Under the pieces are notes generated by a model that was not told where the DNA came from, ran no database searches, and worked only from the letters and a program-made list of their open reading frames with translations. Positions 43,771 to 53,290 of a stretch of DNA of 64,000 bases are shown piece by piece. Position numbers and translations under genes: made by a program. The DNA is from an uncultured Lachnospiraceae bacterium. Its GTDB lineage: Bacteria > Bacillota > Clostridia > Lachnospirales > Lachnospiraceae. The stretch's first letter is position 1. Each line of letters starts with the position of its first letter. Location of the stretch: the NCBI GenBank assembly GCA_910585295.1, contig CAJUDE010000044.1, positions 1-64,000 of the forward strand. Direction: 5' to 3'.

Positions 43771-44352
43771 ATGCCAATTAATTTAACGAAAGGACAGAAA
43801 GTCGATTTGACAAAAGGGAACCCTGGCTTAAAAAGCATTATGGTAGGGTTAGGATGGGATGTGAACCAGTTTGATTCCGGCGCAGATTTTGACCTGGATG
43901 CCGCTGCATTTATGTTAGGGCAGAATGGGAAATGCCCTACGGAGAAGGAATTTATTTTTTACGGGAACCTGGAGCATAGCAGCGGCGCGGTGAAGCATAT
44001 GGGCGATAACCTGACCGGGGAGGGGGAAGGCGATGATGAGCAAATCCAAATCGACCTTACGATGGTGCCTCCTAATGTAGAGAAGATTGCGTTCACAGTA
44101 ACAATTTATGATTCGGATGTAAGGCGCCAGAATTTTGGGCAGGTATCTAATTCGTTTATCCGCATTGTGGATGATTCCAATGGGCAGGAATTAATCCGTT
44201 ATGACTTAGGAGAGGATTTCTCTATAGAGACGGCGGTTGTAGTAGGAGAGCTGTACCGCCATAGTGGGGAGTGGAAATTCAATGCCATAGGAAGCGGCTT
44301 CCAGGGCGGGCTTGCAGCATTGTGCGGCCATTATGGGATTGAGGTTGCGTAA
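43771..44352 (+). CDS. terD: TerD-family stress protein, first paralogue
   Basis: 193 residues, beta-sandwich TerD domain: [59 protein letters not shown]-like [13 protein letters not shown] and the conserved Asp residues DFDLD and GDDEQ that bind two calcium ions. It is thought to act as a calcium-dependent cytoplasmic effector of the Ter response. GAGGAGGATAAGG precedes the start. Confidence 0.93.
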   Translation: MPINLTKGQKVDLTKGNPGLKSIMVGLGWDVNQFDSGADFDLDAAAFMLGQNGKCPTEKEFIFYGNLEHSSGAVKHMGDNLTGEGEGDDEQIQIDLTMVPPNVEKIAFTVTIYDSDVRRQNFGQVSNSFIRIVDDSNGQELIRYDLGEDFSIETAVVVGELYRHSGEWKFNAIGSGFQGGLAALCGHYGIEVA

Positions 44353-44429
44353 ATTTCGATAAATATTTCATATATCCAACAATAAGCAAGAAGGCTGCCA
44401 ACAGGCGGCAATAAGGAGGTTTTAAAGCT

Positions 44430-45011
44430 ATGCCAATAAATTTGTCAAAAGGGCAAAAAGTAAGCCTGACCAAAGACAATCCTGGATTATCAAAGATTGT
44501 TGTAGGGTTAGGATGGGATGTGAACCAGTTTGATACTGGCGGGGAGTTTGACCTGGATACGGCGGCGTTTCTTTTGACGGATGCTGGAAAAGTGTCCAAA
44601 CAGGAAGATTTTGTGTTTTATGGGAACCTGCAGCACCCGTCTGGATGCGCCCAGCATTTGGGGGATAACCGTACTGGGGCCGGGGATGGGGACGATGAGC
44701 AAATTAAAGTGGACTTGTCCATGGTTCCGGCAAATATTTCCAAGGTTGCGTTTACCGTCACAATTTACGAATCCGAGCAGCGGCGCCAGAATTTTGGGCA
44801 GGTGAACAATGCCTATATCCGAATCTATAAAGAAGATACCGGGGAGGAGCTGCTGCGTTACGACTTGGGGGAAGATTTCTCCATTGAGACGGCGGCGGTA
44901 TTTGGCGAATTGTACAAAAATGGCGCTGAATGGAAATTTAACGCGATAGGAAGCGGGTATCAGGGCGGTTTGGCAGCCCTTTGCGCAAATTATGGCATAG
45001 ATGCAGCATAA
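44430..45011 (+). CDS. terD: TerD-family stress protein, second paralogue
   Basis: 193 residues, close to the first TerD ([64 protein letters not shown]). All calcium-site Asp positions are retained. It is followed by the 72-bp tandem repeat. Recent duplication of the first TerD is likely. Confidence 0.93.
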   Translation: MPINLSKGQKVSLTKDNPGLSKIVVGLGWDVNQFDTGGEFDLDTAAFLLTDAGKVSKQEDFVFYGNLQHPSGCAQHLGDNRTGAGDGDDEQIKVDLSMVPANISKVAFTVTIYESEQRRQNFGQVNNAYIRIYKEDTGEELLRYDLGEDFSIETAAVFGELYKNGAEWKFNAIGSGYQGGLAALCANYGIDAA

Positions 45012-45146
45012 TGTCGACAGACATTATGCGCGCCGAAGTGCGCATAGGCTGCCATAGCATATCGCGAAGCGGTTATGGCATAATGTCGGCAGACATTATG
45101 CGCGCCGAAGTGCGCATAGGCTGCCATAGCATATCGCGAAGCGGTT
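45007..45146 (+). repeat. Two tandem copies of a 72-bp palindrome-rich repeat
   Basis: Unit 1 runs 45007-45078 and unit 2 45079-45146; I find one substitution (GTCGAC against GTCGGC) over the 68 shared bases. Each unit has three small hairpins: TAATGTC/GACATTA-type, GCGC...GCGC, and TGCCATA...TTATGGCA with an inner CGC-GAA-GCG. Unit 1 overlaps the end of the second TerD gene by a few bases. They separate the second and third TerD genes. Confidence 0.85.
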
Positions 45147-45171
45147 GAAGTAATGGTATAGGAGGAAAAAA

Positions 45172-45759
45172 ATGTCAATTAGTTTACAAAAAGGGCAGAA
45201 GGTCAACCTGTCAAAAGACAACGCTGGGCTTTCCAAGGTTGTGATTGGATTAGGCTGGGATGAAGTGGAGCGGAAGAGGGGCTTATTTGCGCCGAAACCG
45301 CAGGAAATTGACTGTGACGCGTCTGCACTGCTGTTAAGCGGCGGGAAGGTCACCAGAAAAGAGGATTTGGTGTTCTTTGGCAACCTTCGCCACGATTCCG
45401 GCGCTATACAGCATATGGGGGATAACCTTACAGGCGCCGGGGAAGGGGATGACGAGCAAATCGTAGTAGATTTGTCCCGGATCCCAGCTCAATATGACAG
45501 GATAGTGATTGTAGTCAATATTTACCAGGCAGTGGAAAGAAGGCAGCATTTTGGCATGATCCGGAATGCGTTTATCCGCTTGGTGGACGACAGGAATAAC
45601 AATGAGATGTGCAAATATAACCTGACCGAGGATTATTCCGGGATGACAGCCATGGTTTTCGGGGAAGTGTACCGCCACAATGGGGAATGGAAATTCAATG
45701 CCATTGGGCAGGGGACGAATGACCGTAGTATCGGTGAGCTGGCAAACAGGTATTTATAA
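45172..45759 (+). CDS. terD: TerD-family stress protein, third and more divergent paralogue
   Basis: 195 residues. LQKGQKVNLSKDNAGLSKVV, then an insertion DEVERKRGLFAPKPQEIDCD where the other two have the FDLD loop, so one calcium ligand set is altered (IDCDASALLL). [15 protein letters not shown] is retained. RQHFGMIRNAFIRL replaces RQNFGQV. This fits the TerZ/YceC-like subgroup. Start after TATAGGAGGAAAAA. Confidence 0.92.
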   Translation: MSISLQKGQKVNLSKDNAGLSKVVIGLGWDEVERKRGLFAPKPQEIDCDASALLLSGGKVTRKEDLVFFGNLRHDSGAIQHMGDNLTGAGEGDDEQIVVDLSRIPAQYDRIVIVVNIYQAVERRQHFGMIRNAFIRLVDDRNNNEMCKYNLTEDYSGMTAMVFGEVYRHNGEWKFNAIGQGTNDRSIGELANRYL

Positions 45760-45774
45760 GGAGAAATTAATAGC

Positions 45775-48429
45775 ATGAAATTTCAGGGACTTACAGACAA
45801 AGAAGTAGAGATTTCCAGAGGGAAGTATGGCTCTAATGAGATTCCAGATTCCGAACCTACTACGTTTTGGGAAGAATTTAAGGAGACATTTGGAGACCCC
45901 ATGATTAAGATACTGCTGGCCATCGCAGCGCTTATGATTGTGATGTTTTTCTTTGGATATGCAGAGATTTACGAGCCATTGGGTACCATTGTCGCAGTTT
46001 TGATCGTTGCATTTGTATCGGCTAAGACAGGCGTTGCGAGCGACACGAAGTACCGGGAGTTAAAGGACAGCACCAAGAAGGACCAGTGTAAGGCGCACCG
46101 CAACAACATGGTTACTGTGATAGATGTGGACGATGTTGTGGTTGGGGATAAGGTGCTTCTCCAGTCAGGGGATAAAATCCCAGCGGATGGGATCTTGATT
46201 TCTGGTGCGCTCAGTGTGGACAACTCTGCATTGAACGGAGAGGCAGAGGAATGCAAGAAGAGAGGGGCTTCGGCGGAGACTCCACTTGCAGAGGATATCA
46301 CAGGGGATACTTTTGTGGATTCTTACTCATTGTTCCGTGGGGCAGTGGTCTTTGATGGAGAGGGTGTGCTGGATGTACGCAAAGTAGGCCTTAAGACCAT
46401 GATGGGCAAAATGGCAGAGGAAATGCAAGAAGATGAGCCGGATTCCCCGCTTAAAGTGAAGCTTTCTAAGCTGGCAAAGCAGATTTCCACGTTTGGGTAT
46501 ATCGGGGCTATTGTAATTGCGGTGCTGTATTTTGTGTACTTTATTGTTTCCGCTGGCGGCGTGTCCGCATATTTTGCGATTGGCGCCCAGGAAGTGATTA
46601 AGGACATTGTGGAGGCTGTTTCCCTGGCGGTAGTAATTATTGTCTGTGCAGTGCCAGAGGGGCTTCCCCTGATGATTTCCCTGGTGCTGATGCAAAACAC
46701 CAGCAAAATGCTGGACCACAATGTGTTGGTTAGGAAGGCCGAAGGGATTGAGACGGCTGGCTCATTGAATATTTTGTTCAGTGACAAGACCGGGACAATT
46801 ACAAAAGGAATGTTGGAAGTGGTGGATTTCTTCACGGCAGACGGGGCTTCCATCCCAATTCCAGAGCTTGGGGGCCATCAGGATACCAAGCGGCTGCTTG
46901 ACTTGGCAATTGGCAAGAACACCCAGTCTATGTATGATGGGGAACACCGGGTAATTGGCGGGAATGCCACTGACCAGGCATTGATGAAGTTTATTGGGGA
47001 AGAGACTTTCCGGGCATTGGAATCGGACAAAAGCTGCCTGGTATCAAAGGCTCAAGGATTTAACTCCACCAATAAGTTCAGCCAGGCAAGGATTGACAGC
47101 GAAGGGAAGACATTTTACAAAGGCGCCCCAGAACGGCTGCTTGCTTCTGCGGTGAAGTTTTTGGATGGCTCTGGGGAAATCCGTCAGATTGATAAAGCTG
47201 CGTTAGACCGTAAGATAGATGAACTGGCTGCAAAGGCAATGCGCGTGCTTGCATTTGGCTATTCCGAAAAAGAACTTGCGGAAAATAAAATCAACGATGA
47301 TATTGTAATTATTGGTTTGGTGGGCATCCGTGATGATGTAAGGCCAGAAGCCAGGGAAGCGATTGAGCAGGTGCAGAATGCCGGGATACAAGTAGTTATG
47401 ATTACCGGGGACAGGCTGGAAACAGCGGTTGCCATCGCCAAAGACGCCGGACTGCTGAAAACGGATTCAGACAGGGCATTGTCTTCCGCCCAGTTAAATG
47501 AAATGTCAGACGACGAAGTGAAGAAAATTATCCCTAATATCAGGGTGATTGCCCGGGCGCTGCCTACTGATAAATCCAGGATGGTACGGCTGTGCCAGGA
47601 GATGAACCTGGTTGTTGGAATGACTGGGGACGGCGTGAACGATTCCCCAGCGCTGAAACGGGCGGACGTTGGGTTTGCAATGGGCAGCGGGACAGAAGCG
47701 GCAAAAGAAGCAGGTAAAATTGTTATCCTGGACGATAATTTTAAATCTATCAAGGATGCTATCTGGTATGGAAGGACCATTTACCACAATATTTTAAAGT
47801 TCTGTAAGTTCCAACTTGTAATCAATGTAGCGGCAGTGGTAGTCAGCGCGATTGCGCCGTTCTTCGGGGTGGAAGAACCCTTAAAGGTAACCCACTTGCT
47901 GTTTGTAAACCTGGTTATGGACGGTTTGGGCGCAATTATGCTTGGAAATGAGCCAGCGTTAGAGAAATACATGGATGAAAAGCCCAGAAGAAGGGATGAG
48001 AGCATTGTGAGCAAGAAAATGATGGCTCAGATTGTGACCATGGGCGCATGGCTTGTATTTATCAGTTTCGTGTATTTGAAGCTGCCATTCTTCCGTAACT
48101 TGTTTGAAACGCAAGAACAGCATTTGACTGGCTACTTCGTGCTGTTTATTGTAAGCGCATTGTTCAATGGCTTTAATGTAAGGGATGATAAATTTGGCAT
48201 TTTCAAAGGCTTGAATGAAAATCCAGGGTTTTTAAAAGTATTCTTTACCATTATCCTAGTGCAGGCATTGATTGTAAACGCGGCTTTGGTGCCGTTCACA
48301 GTATTTACCTGGATTGGGAATATGTTTAGCTGCGTGCCATTTGGCATTGTGGGCTGGGGTGCGGTAGCATTGCTGGCAGTTACTATGATCCCAGTTGACT
48401 TGGTACGCAAAGCAGTGGTGGAAAGATAA
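45775..48429 (+). CDS. Calcium-translocating P-type ATPase (PMCA/SERCA-like)
   Basis: 884 residues. Membrane helices M1-M2 are at about 40-85, PEGLP in M4 starts at residue 294, and the phosphorylation site DKTGT starts at Asp337. Further motifs: KGAPERLL (ATP binding), MITGDRLETAVAIAKDAG, GDGVNDSPALKRADVGFAMG, and six C-terminal helices. The M4 CAVPEGLP motif and overall layout fit PMCA-type calcium pumps. It follows the calcium-binding TerD genes by 15 bp, giving a plausible calcium-linked operon. Confidence 0.93.
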   Translation: MKFQGLTDKEVEISRGKYGSNEIPDSEPTTFWEEFKETFGDPMIKILLAIAALMIVMFFFGYAEIYEPLGTIVAVLIVAFVSAKTGVASDTKYRELKDSTKKDQCKAHRNNMVTVIDVDDVVVGDKVLLQSGDKIPADGILISGALSVDNSALNGEAEECKKRGASAETPLAEDITGDTFVDSYSLFRGAVVFDGEGVLDVRKVGLKTMMGKMAEEMQEDEPDSPLKVKLSKLAKQISTFGYIGAIVIAVLYFVYFIVSAGGVSAYFAIGAQEVIKDIVEAVSLAVVIIVCAVPEGLPLMISLVLMQNTSKMLDHNVLVRKAEGIETAGSLNILFSDKTGTITKGMLEVVDFFTADGASIPIPELGGHQDTKRLLDLAIGKNTQSMYDGEHRVIGGNATDQALMKFIGEETFRALESDKSCLVSKAQGFNSTNKFSQARIDSEGKTFYKGAPERLLASAVKFLDGSGEIRQIDKAALDRKIDELAAKAMRVLAFGYSEKELAENKINDDIVIIGLVGIRDDVRPEAREAIEQVQNAGIQVVMITGDRLETAVAIAKDAGLLKTDSDRALSSAQLNEMSDDEVKKIIPNIRVIARALPTDKSRMVRLCQEMNLVVGMTGDGVNDSPALKRADVGFAMGSGTEAAKEAGKIVILDDNFKSIKDAIWYGRTIYHNILKFCKFQLVINVAAVVVSAIAPFFGVEEPLKVTHLLFVNLVMDGLGAIMLGNEPALEKYMDEKPRRRDESIVSKKMMAQIVTMGAWLVFISFVYLKLPFFRNLFETQEQHLTGYFVLFIVSALFNGFNVRDDKFGIFKGLNENPGFLKVFFTIILVQALIVNAALVPFTVFTWIGNMFSCVPFGIVGWGAVALLAVTMIPVDLVRKAVVER

Positions 48430-48440
48430 GGGACTTGGCA

Positions 48441-48480
48441 AGGCGTGCAGTTTGGCGATAAGCTGCACGCCTTTGTTCTT
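48441..48480 (+). terminator. Terminator of the Ter/calcium-pump operon
   Basis: A perfect 10-bp stem, AGGCGTGCAG (48441-48450) with CTGCACGCCT (48463-48472), followed by TTGTTCTT. It lies 11 bp after the P-type ATPase stop. Confidence 0.75.
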
Positions 48481-48631
48481 CTATAGGAAAGACCTTGTCA
48501 CGCTAAAGCGTGAAAGTATCTTTCCTATAGAAGAACAAAGCTTTTATCGCACTGCGGCGGGCATGAAATCTGTCGCAAAGCGACCCGCCGCAGGCGGAGA
48601 ATCCTGCTCTGCAGGATTCTTTGTTCTTTAA
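48474..48631 (+). repeat. Hairpin-rich intergenic block
   Basis: Three further hairpins follow the terminator. (i) A perfect 18-bp inverted repeat, arm GTTCTTCTATAGGAAAGA, with an inner CACGC-TAAA-GCGTG stem (48474-48537). (ii) GCGGCGGG with CCCGCCGC and an inner TCGC-AAA-GCGA (about 48553-48593). (iii) AATCCTGC-TCT-GCAGGATT followed by CTTTGTTCTTT (about 48600-48630), which resembles a terminator. The TTTGTTCTT motif occurs at both ends of the block. No protein-coding frame is supported here. Confidence 0.7.
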
Positions 48632-48708
48632 TTAGGAAATACCTTCGGATTCCCTATAAAAAATAAAACAATTATCGTGTTTGTACGATTGGAAAAGGAG
48701 GCTGCCGC

Positions 48709-49494
48709 ATGGTATTTTGCTCTGACTTGGACAATACATTAATTTATTCCTATAAACATGAAATTGGCTCAGATAAGAAATGTGTGGAAATTTACCAGGG
48801 TAGGGAGGTTTCCTATATGACAAACCGTTCTTGCGAACTGTTAAGGCAGGTACGGGAGCGGATGCTATTTGTCCCCACAACCACCAGGACAGTGGAACAA
48901 TATGGGCGGGTCACATTTGAGGAGGGGGCGCCAGAATATGCGCTGGTGTGCAATGGGGGCGTGCTGCTGGTAAATGGCAAGCAAGATAGCGCCTGGTATG
49001 CCCAATCCAGGGATATGGCAGCGGATTCTAAGCAGGCTTTGCAGGATGCAGTAAGGATTTTGGAAACAGATGGGAATGTGAATTTTGAGGTTCGATACAT
49101 AGAACAGCTTTTTGTATTTACCAAAAGCATGGAGCCTCAACAGACGGCCTTTAGGCTGCGGGAGTATCTGCAGGGCAGCCCAGTAGAGGTGTTTTCCCAT
49201 GGGGTGAAAGTCTATGTAGTTCCAAAGAAATTAAATAAAGGGGAAGCCATACGGCGGTTTCGTGGCAGGGTGCAGGCAGGGGCGGTAGCAGCGGCAGGGG
49301 ACAGCAAGTTTGATATCCCTATGCTGGAAGCGGCGGACTTTGCAATTGCAGATAAGGGCTTGAGATCAGAGCATATTAGTGGGAGCCATGTGGCATACCG
49401 CGGGGAAAGGATCTTTTCTGACGAGGTGTTGGAATATGTGCTTGCCCTATATGGGGAAGAAGGAAGAAAGGATGCAAGAAATGGGAATTTATAA
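48709..49494 (+). CDS. HAD-superfamily phosphatase of the Ter cluster
   Basis: 261 residues. Motif I is FCSDLDNTLI with nucleophile Asp6 and Asp8. A Cof-like cap domain is in the middle, and motif III/IV is AAGDSKFDIPMLEAADFAI. AAAGGAGG precedes the ATG. HAD enzymes of this type recur in Ter-associated biosynthetic modules next to PRTase genes and probably dephosphorylate an intermediate. Overlaps the following GNAT gene by 23 bp. Confidence 0.85.
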   Translation: MVFCSDLDNTLIYSYKHEIGSDKKCVEIYQGREVSYMTNRSCELLRQVRERMLFVPTTTRTVEQYGRVTFEEGAPEYALVCNGGVLLVNGKQDSAWYAQSRDMAADSKQALQDAVRILETDGNVNFEVRYIEQLFVFTKSMEPQQTAFRLREYLQGSPVEVFSHGVKVYVVPKKLNKGEAIRRFRGRVQAGAVAAAGDSKFDIPMLEAADFAIADKGLRSEHISGSHVAYRGERIFSDEVLEYVLALYGEEGRKDARNGNL

Positions 49495-50266
49495 ACTACA
49501 AAAAGGACAAATGGGAGCCATTGCGCCGCTATTTGAAGGCTGGGAGGAGTCATTAATTTGGTCCTGCCTGCAGGGCTGTATGGGGGAGGCATGGGCGGAC
49601 AAGAAAGAATGCCCAAAGTCTGCCAGGATCCTATTAGCAGATTTTTGCTATTTTGCAGGGGAGGCAAGCCAGGAATTAGTGGTGGAAGGGATAAGGAACC
49701 AGGCCAGGGACTTTGTAATTATGGTGCCGCCGCTATATGATGCAAAAGCGGGCTGGGCATCTGAAATAGAACGGGCATATGGCAGCAAATGTAAACGTGT
49801 GGAACGTTATGCAATTAAGAAAGAGCCGGGGATTTTTGACAAGGCGCATTTGGAGGGGATTGTCAGGGAGCTGAAAGAAGGGTACGAAGTGAAGCTGATA
49901 GACCAGGAAATATTTGCGCAAACCAGGAAACAGAAATGGTCTATGGACTTTACGTCCCAGTTTGCAGATTATGGGGATTACCATAAAAGGGGGTTGGGCG
50001 CGGCTGTGGTTGCAAATGGGGAGCTGGTGTCGGGAGCCTCTTCTTACACCGTGTACCAGGAGGGCATTGAGATAGAAATTGGAACCAGGCAGGATTATCG
50101 AAGAAAAGGCCTGGCGTCCGTATGTGGAGCCAGGCTGATTCTGGAATGTATGGAGCGGGGGCTGTACCCAAGCTGGGACGCCCAAAACCTCTGGTCAGTG
50201 AAACTGGCAGAGAAATTAGGCTACCATTTTGACCGAGCATACCCCGCATATGAAGTGTTTGTGTAA
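49472..50266 (+). CDS. GNAT-family N-acetyltransferase (GNAT_acetyltran/PF12746-like)
   Basis: 264 residues. The C-terminal acetyltransferase domain is clear: GLGAAVVANGELVSGASSYT, EIEIGTRQDYRRKGLASVCG (acetyl-CoA loop RRKGLA), and YPSWDAQNLWSVKLAEKLGYHF. The N-terminal 130 residues are the less conserved half of this family. I choose ATG 49472 after AAGGAAG; 49481 is possible. Coupled to the HAD gene, which suggests that they act on the same product. Confidence 0.82.
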   Translation: MQEMGIYKLQKGQMGAIAPLFEGWEESLIWSCLQGCMGEAWADKKECPKSARILLADFCYFAGEASQELVVEGIRNQARDFVIMVPPLYDAKAGWASEIERAYGSKCKRVERYAIKKEPGIFDKAHLEGIVRELKEGYEVKLIDQEIFAQTRKQKWSMDFTSQFADYGDYHKRGLGAAVVANGELVSGASSYTVYQEGIEIEIGTRQDYRRKGLASVCGARLILECMERGLYPSWDAQNLWSVKLAEKLGYHFDRAYPAYEVFV

Positions 50267-50268
50267 TC

Positions 50269-51639
50269 TTACAGGAAAATATATTTTAGGATGAATAAGA
50301 AAGTCAGCAGATACATTAAAGCGCTGATTTTCTTTTCTTTTGCTTTGCCAGTCACCAGATTAATAATGGTCCAGGAAATAATCCCAATGGAAATCCCTTC
50401 AGAAATGCTGTAAGCGAGTGGCATAGCAATAATGCAGAGGAACGCTGGGATGGCGTCCCCCATATCGTCAAAATCAATTTTCGCCACAGAGCCTATCATA
50501 TAGAACCCTACAATCACCAATGCAGGCGCGATGGCAAAGGATGGGATGCTTAAAAATAGTGGGGAGAAAATAACAGATAGCAGGAACAAAAAACCAGTAG
50601 TAAGGGCAGTCAGCCCAGTCCGTCCCCCTTCTGTTATGCCGGATGCGCTTTCCACATAAGTGGTGGTTGTGGAGGTGCCAAATAAAGCGCCCACGCAAGT
50701 TGCGATCGCATCAGACAATAATGCAGGCCTTACCCTCGGCAGTTTCCCTTCATCATCCAGCATGTCCGCTTTGGCGGAAAGCCCAATTAAGGCCCCAAGG
50801 GTGTCAAATAAGTCAACAAACAGGAAAGAGAACATAATGATAGCAAAATCCCATATTTTGAAGCTGCCAAAATCTACGGTAAAGACAGCGCCGAAGGTTT
50901 CTTTAAAAGATGAAAAGTCAAGGCTCACAATCCCAGAGGGGATTACGGAATACATGCCTGCATCAGGGGAAGGCACGTAAATGCCTGTAAGCTCACAAAA
51001 TATGCCAAGGAGCCAGGTGGCAAGGATGCCGATTAAGATGCCGCCTTTCACCTGTTTTACCAACAAAACAGCCGTAATCAATATACCAATCAGCGCAAGG
51101 ATGGCGCCTACGCCAACAGAGTGGAAGGTTTCCCCTTTAAAGCTCTGGTAAGTCACCAGGGTTGCATCGCTGTGTACAATCAATTTTGCGTCTTGCAGCC
51201 CAATAAAGGCGATAAAAAGGCCAATCCCTGCACTGACGGCAACTTTTAAGCTGGCGGGGATAGCGTTAAAGATAGCTTCCCGCACATTGGTCAAAGAAAG
51301 GATGATAAAGAGAATGCCTTCTATAAATACAGCAAACAATGCAAACTGCCAGGTATAGCCCATGCCGATTACCACCGTGTAGGCAAAGTAGGCGTTCAGC
51401 CCCATGCCGGGAGCCAAGGCAAATGGATAGTTTGCTAAAAACGCCATTAGAAGCGTGCCAACGAAGGAAGCCAAAGCGGTGGCGATCAATACGCCGCTGG
51501 GGTCCATGCCTGCTTCTGACAGGATATTCGGGTTTACGGCAAGAATATATGCCATAGTCATAAAGGTTGTAAACCCTGCAATCACTTCAGTTTTTACAGT
51601 CGTGTTGTTCTGTTGCAGCTTGAAAAATTTTTCCAACAT
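50269..51639 (-). CDS. NCS2/AzgA-family purine permease (hypoxanthine/guanine type)
   Basis: 456 residues, about 12-13 membrane helices. EVIAGFTTFMTMAYILAVNP, ALAPGMGLNAYFAYTVVIGM and FLFVDLFDTLGALIGLSAKA, GTSTTTTYVESASGI are the AzgA-like signatures. It imports purine bases by proton symport. The 5' leader on the minus strand is short, and I see no purine riboswitch. Convergent with the GNAT gene (2 bp apart). Confidence 0.93.
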   Translation of the reverse strand: MLEKFFKLQQNNTTVKTEVIAGFTTFMTMAYILAVNPNILSEAGMDPSGVLIATALASFVGTLLMAFLANYPFALAPGMGLNAYFAYTVVIGMGYTWQFALFAVFIEGILFIILSLTNVREAIFNAIPASLKVAVSAGIGLFIAFIGLQDAKLIVHSDATLVTYQSFKGETFHSVGVGAILALIGILITAVLLVKQVKGGILIGILATWLLGIFCELTGIYVPSPDAGMYSVIPSGIVSLDFSSFKETFGAVFTVDFGSFKIWDFAIIMFSFLFVDLFDTLGALIGLSAKADMLDDEGKLPRVRPALLSDAIATCVGALFGTSTTTTYVESASGITEGGRTGLTALTTGFLFLLSVIFSPLFLSIPSFAIAPALVIVGFYMIGSVAKIDFDDMGDAIPAFLCIIAMPLAYSISEGISIGIISWTIINLVTGKAKEKKISALMYLLTFLFILKYIFL

Positions 51640-51893
51640 AAATTTTACTCTCCTTTTTTACAAATATGTGAATAATTATAACACGATTTTTCAAAAAATA
51701 CTATGAAAAAATGCTTTTCCTTTTGTTCTGGGTATGATATGATGAAAGCTGATATTTTCATAAACCGGGCATCATATAGTTTTCCATGCCAAAGTTTGGG
51801 ATTGCAGAAGCTTCCGAACAAGCGGGATTTTCATATACTAATATGGAATAAGCAAAAGGCAGGGAATACATGGGAAGACTTCAGGGGGCCGAT

Positions 51894-53066
51894 ATGGTTA
51901 CGATTTTAATAAACCTATTGATTCAAAACAAAGAGGATGTGAAAAACCCCAAAGTCCGGCAGCAGTATGGGATGATTTGCGGGCTGGTGGGGATTGCCTT
52001 GAATATCCTGCTGTTTGTGGGCAAGTTCGCAGCAGGCGCCATCAGCCATTCCATTTCCATTACGGCAGATGCATTTAATAACCTTTCGGATGCAGGCTCT
52101 TCTTGTGTAACGCTGGTGGGCTTTAAAATGGCGGGGGCGAAGCCGGATGTAGGCCATCCTTTTGGGCATGGGAGGATTGAGTACATTGCCGGGCTGATTG
52201 TTTCCGGGGCTATCCTGTTGATGGCGGTGGAACTTGTAAGGACTTCTATAGATAAAGTCCTGCACCCGCAGCCAGTGGAGTTCAAGGCATTGACGGCAGT
52301 GGTATTGCTGGCTTCTATTCTGGTCAAAATATATATGGCATATTATAACTATAGGATTGGGAAGAAGCTGAGTTCTGCTGCAATGCGGGCCACAGCCACA
52401 GACAGTTTGGGCGACACCTGCGCAACAACAGTGGTCCTTGTGTCTGCCATAATAGGGGAAGCGTTCCACATCCAGATTGATGGGTATTGCGGCATCCTGG
52501 TTGGGCTGTTTATTTTCTATGCAGGGGTTAGCGCGGCAAAAGAGACGTTGGACCCGTTGCTGGGGCAGGCGCCGGAAGAGACTTTAGTCCGCCAGATTGA
52601 AGAGATTGTGCTGTCCCATGAGGAAATATGCGGCATCCATGACCTATTGGTGCATGATTACGGCCCGGGGCGGCTGATGATTTCGCTCCATGCGGAGGTG
52701 CCAGCGGAAGGGGATATCTTAGAGCTGCATGATGTGATAGACAATACGGAGGTAGAGCTGCGCAGGAAATTAAATTGCGACGCCGTCATCCATATGGATC
52801 CAGTGGTTACAGAAGATAAGCATATCTTATATTTGAAAGAAAATATAGAAGAGATAATTAAAAAGATTGACCCAGTGATTTCTATGCATGACTTTCGGGT
52901 GGTGGCTGGCCCGACCCATACAAATTTAATCTTTGATATCGTGGTCCCTTATGATTATAGGATAAGCGATGAGGGTTTGGTGGGGCAAATACAGGAATGT
53001 GCGGCAAAGAAGTTGGGCGAAGGCCATTTTGTGGTGGTTCAGGTAGACAAAGCATACTGTAAATAG
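51894..53066 (+). CDS. Cation diffusion facilitator (CDF) metal exporter
   Basis: 390 residues. Six transmembrane helices carry the metal-site motifs SITADAFNNLSDAGSS (D-x3-D type; HxxxD replaced by DxxxD in both pairs) and HPFGHGRIEYIAGL; the second pair is ATATDSLGDTCATT. A cytoplasmic C-terminal CDF domain (about 210-300) and a further extension follow. The DxxxD type is usual for manganese/iron-type CDFs such as MntE/MMT. I chose ATG 51894 because family members begin at the equivalent MITLL position. The 51640-51893 gap holds no other gene. Confidence 0.9.
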   Translation: MVTILINLLIQNKEDVKNPKVRQQYGMICGLVGIALNILLFVGKFAAGAISHSISITADAFNNLSDAGSSCVTLVGFKMAGAKPDVGHPFGHGRIEYIAGLIVSGAILLMAVELVRTSIDKVLHPQPVEFKALTAVVLLASILVKIYMAYYNYRIGKKLSSAAMRATATDSLGDTCATTVVLVSAIIGEAFHIQIDGYCGILVGLFIFYAGVSAAKETLDPLLGQAPEETLVRQIEEIVLSHEEICGIHDLLVHDYGPGRLMISLHAEVPAEGDILELHDVIDNTEVELRRKLNCDAVIHMDPVVTEDKHILYLKENIEEIIKKIDPVISMHDFRVVAGPTHTNLIFDIVVPYDYRISDEGLVGQIQECAAKKLGEGHFVVVQVDKAYCK

Positions 53067-53290
53067 GAATGAAACTGGTACTTTAGGGAGATAATTAGAA
53101 ATCGCAATAGAAAAATGTCTAAAAAATTGTTCAATTTTTCTTGACTAAAGGACATTGTTTCAGTGGAAATTACCAGTTTTTCAGAAACTACTTGAAAAGG
53201 CGGGATGGTTGGAGTATATTTATTACGGTATATGGTATTTAATACAGGTGAGTAGTTGTATGATAGTATTACATGAGAAAGAGAGATAAG

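Noticed and set aside
45007..45146. CRISPR-like tandem repeat
   Set aside because: Only two adjacent 72-bp units with no unique spacers between and no cas genes in the window.
50269..51893. Purine riboswitch upstream of the NCS2 permease
   Set aside because: The leader on the minus strand is short, AT-rich and lacks the three-way junction core sequences; only a TATAAT-like box is seen.
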